This document shows, one piece after another, positions 31,835 through 34,797 of a DNA stretch of 34,797 nucleotides. How positions within the stretch are numbered: position 1 is the first letter of the stretch; every line of letters begins with the position of its first letter. The position numbers and the translations under genes are program-made. Where the stretch lies: the IMG/VR virus record IMGVR_UViG_3300035670_000755, positions 1 to 34,797 of that record; one strand, given 5' to 3'. Source of the stretch: a virus. A model generated the notes under the pieces. It was not told where the DNA came from. It did no database searches and was given only the letters and a program-made list of their open reading frames with translations.

Positions 31835-32196
31835 TTGCAGGTCTCACTTAGACAATGCGCGGCACCGGCCGCAGCGGTAGGGTTCCCGAAGTCAGCACGA
31901 TCAGGAGAACCCGAATGGATTTGCCCCTCGCCGACAGGATGGAAGCCTTGGAATTGCTGGCGATCAGCCACCTGCACGCGATGGCCCAGCGTGACAGCCA
32001 GCTCTTCGATAAGACCAGCCAGATGGCCTATGCTCACGCTGATGTTCTCGAAGAGGACGGCAACCGCATCGCGGCGCGCTTGCTTCGAGAGCACATCGCC
32101 ACAATCAAGCTGCGCGCGAACTGAACGCCGATGCGCCGCCATTTTCTGCGCAGTCTCGCGCGCCTTCTCCGGCGTGGGAAAATCGACAGCACCCAT
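31831..32196 (-). CDS. Early protein overlapping an antisense gene
   Basis: 121 aa from ATG 32196 (TGATG overlap with the preceding stop); its stop overlaps the ParB start (ATGA), so both junctions are coupled. N-terminal MGAVDFPTPEKARETAQKMA looks folded and helical; the end (SPDRADFGNPTAAAGAAH) is low-quality. Codon third positions are less GC-rich than in neighbours, and a plus-strand ORF with a strong ribosome site covers the same DNA. Real at the N-terminus; the C-terminal half is uncertain. Confidence 0.55.
   Translation of the reverse strand: MGAVDFPTPEKARETAQKMAAHRRSVRAQLDCGDVLSKQARRDAVAVLFENISVSIGHLAGLIEELAVTLGHRVQVADRQQFQGFHPVGEGQIHSGSPDRADFGNPTAAAGAAHCLSETCK
31915..32124 (+). CDS. 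Possible plus-strand gene antisense to the early operon
   Basis: 69 aa (MDLPLADRMEALELLAISHL...LLREHIATIKLRAN). AGGAG lies 7 bases before ATG 31915. About four-fifths of codons end in G or C, better than the opposite frame. The product is a small acidic-then-basic helical protein. No family recognised. It would be a gene on the non-operon strand, possibly for lysogeny. The SD and codon use are seen; expression is untested. Confidence 0.4.
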   Translation: MDLPLADRMEALELLAISHLHAMAQRDSQLFDKTSQMAYAHADVLEEDGNRIAARLLREHIATIKLRAN

Positions 32197-32423
32197 CACG
32201 CCACCGCCTTTCTGGTGCGGCGCGGCAGCGGTTCGTCCTCGTCCCAAACCAGCGCCATCGCCAGAACCGTCGCGCCATCCGATGCATCATCGGCATCGGC
32301 GTCCACCGCCGCTTGCATCAGCCGCCGCACGTCCGGGAGAACTGAGGGTGCATATTCACCGACCCAGCGGAAATATTGGGCAAGCACACTGGCCGCATCG
32401 AACACATCACAGGGGTTTGACAT
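32196..32423 (-). CDS. Early small protein, unknown
   Basis: 75 aa from ATG 32423 (TGATG overlap) with a GGAGG-type site upstream. MSNPCDVFDAASVLAQYFRW, then an acidic DADADDASDGATVLAMALVW. Mostly helical, strongly acidic middle. No family recognised. Confidence 0.6.
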   Translation of the reverse strand: MSNPCDVFDAASVLAQYFRWVGEYAPSVLPDVRRLMQAAVDADADDASDGATVLAMALVWDEDEPLPRRTRKAVA

Positions 32424-33223
32424 CACGCCCTTCCTCCCTTTTTCGCTTTTCCGTTCAGCACGTCGTGCATCCACTTCAGGCTCAGCGCGGTGCGCCGCAT
32501 GTCCACGGGATCACCGCCATGATTCAGGTTTTCGGTAAGGTTCGCCGCCACCAGCAGCGCGGTGCCGCGCACCATCGCCTCTTCGTCGTCGGCGCTGATC
32601 AGCGCGTTCAGTTCGCCCGCCACTGCCTTGAACTGCGCCATCCGCTTGATCTCGGCGCTTTCGCGCATGGCGAACCGCCCAAACGCACCTTTGCTGATCG
32701 GCCTGCCGCCGCCTGCGGTCACCCGGTTATTCAGTTCGGCCAGAATGTCCGTCTGGCTCATCACCCGCTTCACCAGCTCGGCTTTCACCCACGCCAGGTC
32801 ATCGGGGAATTTATCTTGCAACCGGTCCACCGAAGAAAGCCGCCCGCGTCCGTCGCCGCGTATCGCCTTGGCGCTCTGCGCTGGCGCGGCCTTGCGCGGC
32901 ATCTCGTAAACGCCCTGCTTGCGGATCGCGGTCAGCACTTCACCCGTCACCCACTTGCGGAACTTCACCGCATCCGGGCGGCGCGATTTGAAGATGGCGT
33001 GGTAAAGGCCGCTCTCGGAGATGATGATGACCTTCTGATCACCTCCAAGGGTACTCACAGTATGAGTACCCTTTTCATCCTCATCGAGAACCCTAAGCAT
33101 ATGCGGCGTGTGCTTGTACCCAAGCACCTTGGCCACATCGCCCGCCACAAACCACGGATCGGCGCCGATCTCCACAACCCGCACCAGCGCATCGCCATAA
33201 GCGAACGGAACCAGCGCGCCCAT
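32423..33223 (-). CDS. Bro-N antirepressor-like protein fused to a small-terminase-like (DUF3486) domain
   Basis: 266 aa from ATG 33223 (TAATG overlap with Ner). Residues 1-105 are a Bro-N domain (WFVAGDVAKVLGYKHTPHML; ISESGLYHAIFKSRRPDAVK; FRKWVTGEVLTAIRKQGVYE), common in phage antirepressors. After a linker, residues 125-206 (GRGRLSSVDRLQDKFPDDLA; ILAELNNRV; RPISKGAFGRFAMRE) align without gaps to residues 20-101 of the gp27-like small terminase (19486-20091). By hand I count about 35 of 82 identical positions. The C-terminal 60 residues are helical. First gene after Ner, so expressed very early. Confidence 0.85.
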   Translation of the reverse strand: MGALVPFAYGDALVRVVEIGADPWFVAGDVAKVLGYKHTPHMLRVLDEDEKGTHTVSTLGGDQKVIIISESGLYHAIFKSRRPDAVKFRKWVTGEVLTAIRKQGVYEMPRKAAPAQSAKAIRGDGRGRLSSVDRLQDKFPDDLAWVKAELVKRVMSQTDILAELNNRVTAGGGRPISKGAFGRFAMRESAEIKRMAQFKAVAGELNALISADDEEAMVRGTALLVAANLTENLNHGGDPVDMRRTALSLKWMHDVLNGKAKKGGRA

Positions 33224-33465
33224 TACGCGGCCTCGCTATTCTGCGAGTGCATTGGCTGCTGCACCCTGCTACTATCCGAATTATCGGATGTTTTTGCGAG
33301 AAGGCGCTCGATTGCCTTGGTCACACGCTTGCTCGGCCTTCCGCGCATAACGTCGTGCACCGATTTATTCGGCAAACGGTGCGCTCGCTCGAATGCTGCA
33401 GCCGACCCGTAAACCTTACGGATCGCCGCCAGAACATCCTGTGGATGCAGATTTAAGAGGGTCAT
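33223..33465 (-). CDS. ner: Ner-like early regulator
   Basis: 80 aa from ATG 33465. LHPQDVLAAIRKVYGSAAAF then ERAHRLPNKSVHDVMRGRPS is the Ner/SfsB-type HTH (HTH_35 family). In Mu, Ner represses the repressor and early promoters after induction. Its start lies 3 bp from the plus-strand repressor start, and there is no clear ribosome site. It begins the long early operon. The C-terminal tail (KTSDNSDSSRVQQP) contains an inverted repeat in the DNA. Confidence 0.85.
   Translation of the reverse strand: MTLLNLHPQDVLAAIRKVYGSAAAFERAHRLPNKSVHDVMRGRPSKRVTKAIERLLAKTSDNSDSSRVQQPMHSQNSEAA
33274..33289. promoter_or_regulatory. Inverted repeat ATCCGA...TCGGAT, candidate operator 1
   Basis: ATCCGA (33274-33279) and TCGGAT (33284-33289) with a 4-base spacer, inside the 3' part of ner. 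The same half-site recurs near the repressor start. Confidence 0.5.
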
Positions 33466-33468
33466 TGC

Positions 33469-34182
33469 ATGAAATCCGAATTAAAAGCCGATTTCTCGGA
33501 TAACAAGCGAGGAAGAGGTCGTCAATTAGATTCTTCGGATGATCCTGTGGGAAACCGGATTATTCATGCACTGGCTGGCCGCCAGCGAAAGTGGCTGGCG
33601 GATGCTTCCGGCCTTTCGCAAAGCACCATAAGTGATTGTATAAAGTCGGGAATATCCAAGACCGAGCCAGCTATTGCTATCGCCAACGCTCTTGGCTGTT
33701 CGGTTGATTGGCTTCTGACCGGGGGCGCGCAACTTCGGTCAGCAGCAGTCGCGTCAGTTGAGAACAGCGACTGGATCGATGTGCCCGAGCACGATCTGCG
33801 CGAGATGGATGATGCCCAGCGTGGCCCCGTCGTGTCTGTCACCCCGTTTCGACGGGATTGGTTGAACCGCACGCTTGGCTATTCCACCGGCCTCTGGATT
33901 GCGCGGCTTCCCTCTGATTTGCCACGGTTTTCCTTGGCCGAAGGCGATCCCGTCTTTCTGCTCGACGTGCCAAAGGGTGAAGAAATCGATGGTGCGGTCT
34001 ATATCGTCCGCGTCTGGGGCCATCTCACCGTGGCCCGCCTCGACTCGATGCTCAGCGCCTCGATGTCCTCGATCGACAGCAACCTTGCCGATCGCCGCAT
34101 CGGCTTCCGCGATCTCGGCACGGAAGATGGCAAGGCCGTCCTCGTCGCCCGCGTCCTCGGCGCGCCACTGCGGAAACTATGA
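33469..34182 (+). CDS. Lysogeny repressor (HTH + S24-like)
   Basis: 237 aa, one of the few plus-strand genes. Start ATG 33469 has AAGAGGG 8 bases upstream. Residues 41-85 (KWLADASGLSQSTISDCIKS; IANALGCSVDWLL) form a lambda-type HTH. Residues ~140-230 are an S24/LexA-like fold (LPRFSLAEGDPVFLLD), but the position of the usual Ser nucleophile appears to be Leu151, so self-cleavage is doubtful. It should repress the early promoter facing it. The gene is less GC-rich at its 5' end, where the operators lie. It is next to the phage left end, as Mu c is. Confidence 0.88.
   Translation: MKSELKADFSDNKRGRGRQLDSSDDPVGNRIIHALAGRQRKWLADASGLSQSTISDCIKSGISKTEPAIAIANALGCSVDWLLTGGAQLRSAAVASVENSDWIDVPEHDLREMDDAQRGPVVSVTPFRRDWLNRTLGYSTGLWIARLPSDLPRFSLAEGDPVFLLDVPKGEEIDGAVYIVRVWGHLTVARLDSMLSASMSSIDSNLADRRIGFRDLGTEDGKAVLVARVLGAPLRKL
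33474..33540. promoter_or_regulatory. Cluster of ATCCGA/TCGGAT half-sites, candidate operators 2-3
   Basis: ATCCGA at 33474-33479, TCGGAT at 33496-33501 and again at 33535-33540. They lie within the first codons of the repressor and overlap the predicted early promoter. Confidence 0.5.
33497..33525 (-). promoter_or_regulatory. Predicted early promoter (toward ner)
   Basis: On the minus strand -35 TTGACG (33520-33525) and -10 TATCCG (33497-33502) are 17 bp apart. The predicted start near 33490 leaves a ~25-base leader before ner. A TCGGAT half-site covers the -10. The promoter lies inside the repressor gene. Confidence 0.5.
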
Positions 34183-34198
34183 AGGGGGTCCGCAAAGT

Positions 34199-34260
34199 GG
34201 ACGGCAGGGTCCCCGCAATGTGGGGACCCTGCCGTCCAAGGGGCGCACATTGTGCGCCCC
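34199..34260 (+). terminator. Double hairpin after the repressor gene
   Basis: Hairpin 1: a 16-bp perfect stem, GGACGGCAGGGTCCCC (34199-34214) with 34222-34237. Hairpin 2: GGGGCGCACA (34240-34249) with TGTGCGCCCC (34251-34260), then CTTT. It lies 17 bp past the repressor stop and probably ends its transcript and shields the phage end from transcription in either direction. Confidence 0.65.
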
Positions 34261-34280
34261 CTTTGGCGTGCTAAAAAAAG

Positions 34281-34419
34281 TGCCCCACTTCCACCGTGCC
34301 AGGCACAGCGTTTGATATGCGCCCGATCCGCTTGAGAGGCCCGGTTTTAGGGGATTTTCACGTCCTCCGGCGCGATCGGATTAAGTGGGGCACGGTTTGC
34401 CCCACTTCCGCCCACTTCC
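34281..34419. repeat. TGCCCCACTT repeats near the left end
   Basis: TGCCCCACTT at 34281-34290 and 34398-34407, its complement AAGTGGGGCA at 34383-34392, plus a shorter CCCACTTCC at 34411-34419. The last three form an inverted pair with a 5-base loop and a tandem. They are in the repressor-to-end gap, so could be transposase or repressor sites. Confidence 0.65.
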
Positions 34420-34493
34420 CGAACCCCTCACAGGGTTATCAGAAGGCCGAAATCGCCCGTTTTATGGGCCTTAAGAGGCTAAGAGGCGAAACA
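34327..34493. mobile_element. Proposed phage left end (attL) with transposase-type sites
   Basis: Read outward-in on the minus strand, from 34493 the sequence begins TGTTTCGCCTCTTAGCCTC, a 5'-TG Mu-type terminus. CCTCTTA occurs twice in the terminal 20 bp; CCTCTCA recurs at about 34332-34338. ATAAAACGGGC (~34457-34467) and CTAAAACCGGGC (~34338-34350) resemble each other. The end is 311 bp past the repressor stop. The boundary is a prediction. Confidence 0.5.
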
Positions 34494-34660
34494 GCCCGAC
34501 TCCAGATTGTCCTGGCAGCGCACTGTCTAAATGCCACGTCCGCCTAGACACTGATCATCCCCATGCCCCAACACCCGCGCGCGCCTAAACGTAAGCTTTC
34601 CTGCCATTTTTCACGGATAAACCCACCTGTCCCCGCAATTCCCCGCAATTCCAGAACCTC
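34494..34660. other. Probable host intergenic DNA
   Basis: If the end call is right, host DNA starts at 34494 (candidate 5-bp target GCCCG). It holds an inverted pair TGTCTA/TAGACA (~34524-34550) and a tandem 10-bp repeat CCCCGCAATT (34631-34650). No gene is seen in it. Confidence 0.45.
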
Positions 34661-34744
34661 ATGTCAGCCCACATCGATGATGTCGTGCTTGTGGACATCT
34701 ATTCCGGCGAAGTTGTCGACGTGATCCAAAACTTCTTCTGGTAA
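34661..34744 (+). CDS. 27-aa small ORF in flanking host DNA
   Basis: ATG to TAA encodes MSAHIDDVVLVDIYSGEVVD then VIQNFFW. It is acidic with an aromatic end. About 18 of 26 codons end in G or C. Ribosome site is weak. A perfect 8-bp hairpin (34759-34780) follows 14 bp after the stop. It resembles a small regulatory or precursor peptide but I do not recognise it. Confidence 0.35.
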   Translation: MSAHIDDVVLVDIYSGEVVDVIQNFFW

Positions 34745-34758
34745 GTGCGTGAAGCGGT

Positions 34759-34780
34759 GGCTGGCGTTGACGCGCCAGCC
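34759..34780 (+). terminator. Hairpin after the 27-aa ORF
   Basis: GGCTGGCG (34759-34766) pairs with CGCCAGCC (34773-34780) across a 6-base loop. No U-run follows within the window, so termination is only suggested. Confidence 0.35.
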
Positions 34781-34797
34781 GCCTGCAAAACGTCAAA

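Noticed and set aside
30554-33412. 952-aa plus-strand open frame opposite the early genes
   Set aside because: Shadow of several real minus-strand genes with coupled starts; only the short 31915-32124 stretch, in another frame, has a ribosome site and coding-like codon use.
33469-34182. Repressor as a self-cleaving (SOS-sensitive) LexA-type protein
   Set aside because: The S24-like fold is visible, but the position of the nucleophile Ser seems to be Leu, so autocleavage is not supported.
34621-34660. Phage end at ...AACCTCA just before the 27-aa ORF
   Set aside because: It also ends in CA, but it lacks the sub-terminal repeats and TGTTTC terminus present at 34493, and the tandem CCCCGCAATT repeat has no counterpart nearer the repressor.

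Overview
The window is most of a Mu-like transposable (replicating by transposition) siphophage, read almost entirely on the minus strand, with the phage left end lying near the right edge of the window and host DNA after it. High G+C, the Gly/Ala/Arg-rich codon style and the families present (DUF2163-type tail hub genes, VpaChn25_0724-like wHTH, a Ros/MucR zinc finger) suggest an alphaproteobacterial, probably sphingomonad, host. That host assignment is inference. The late end of the phage (rest of the tail fibre and the right end) lies outside the window.

Reading in the phage's own direction (right to left): a plus-strand repressor (33469-34182) sits next to the left end and abuts a minus-strand Ner-type regulator. 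From Ner a tightly overlapping early operon runs through a Bro-N/DUF3486 fusion, three small or uncertain genes (one of them a plus-strand ORF antisense to the operon), a ParB/Ros-MucR fusion, an adenine-methyltransferase-like gene, an HTH protein, a LexA-DNA-binding-only protein and four small genes, to the transposase A (26306-28276) and its ATPase activator B (25271-26233). After these come a membrane protein, a DnaA-domain-IV-like protein, GemA/gp16, three small genes and a Mor/C-family activator.

The late region starts with lysis genes (GH108 muramidase, i-spanin with an o-spanin embedded in another frame, probable holin, a DUF2730 membrane coiled-coil). Next is the Mu-type packaging pair (gp27-like small and gp28-like large terminase). 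The head module is of HK97 type: a portal fused to a Mu gpF-like domain, S78 protease, capsid and probable decoration protein. Connector and neck genes follow, then a lambda/GTA-like non-contractile tail: terminator, tube, frameshift-linked chaperones, tape measure, distal tail, DUF2163-like, NlpC/P60-like, hub and a fibre cut by the window edge. Mu-type replication and packaging are thus joined to a siphophage virion.

The most unusual features are: the Bro-N protein carrying a second copy of the small-terminase (DUF3486) sequence; the ParB-like protein ending in a Ros-type zinc finger; three identical 20-bp palindromes, each 35-70 bp upstream of a late-gene start, with a Mor/C-family gene directly before one of them; the DnaA-domain-IV protein beside GemA; and face-to-face regulatory architecture at Ner/repressor, with TCGGAT half-sites on the predicted early promoter. 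No tRNA, rRNA or CRISPR array was seen.
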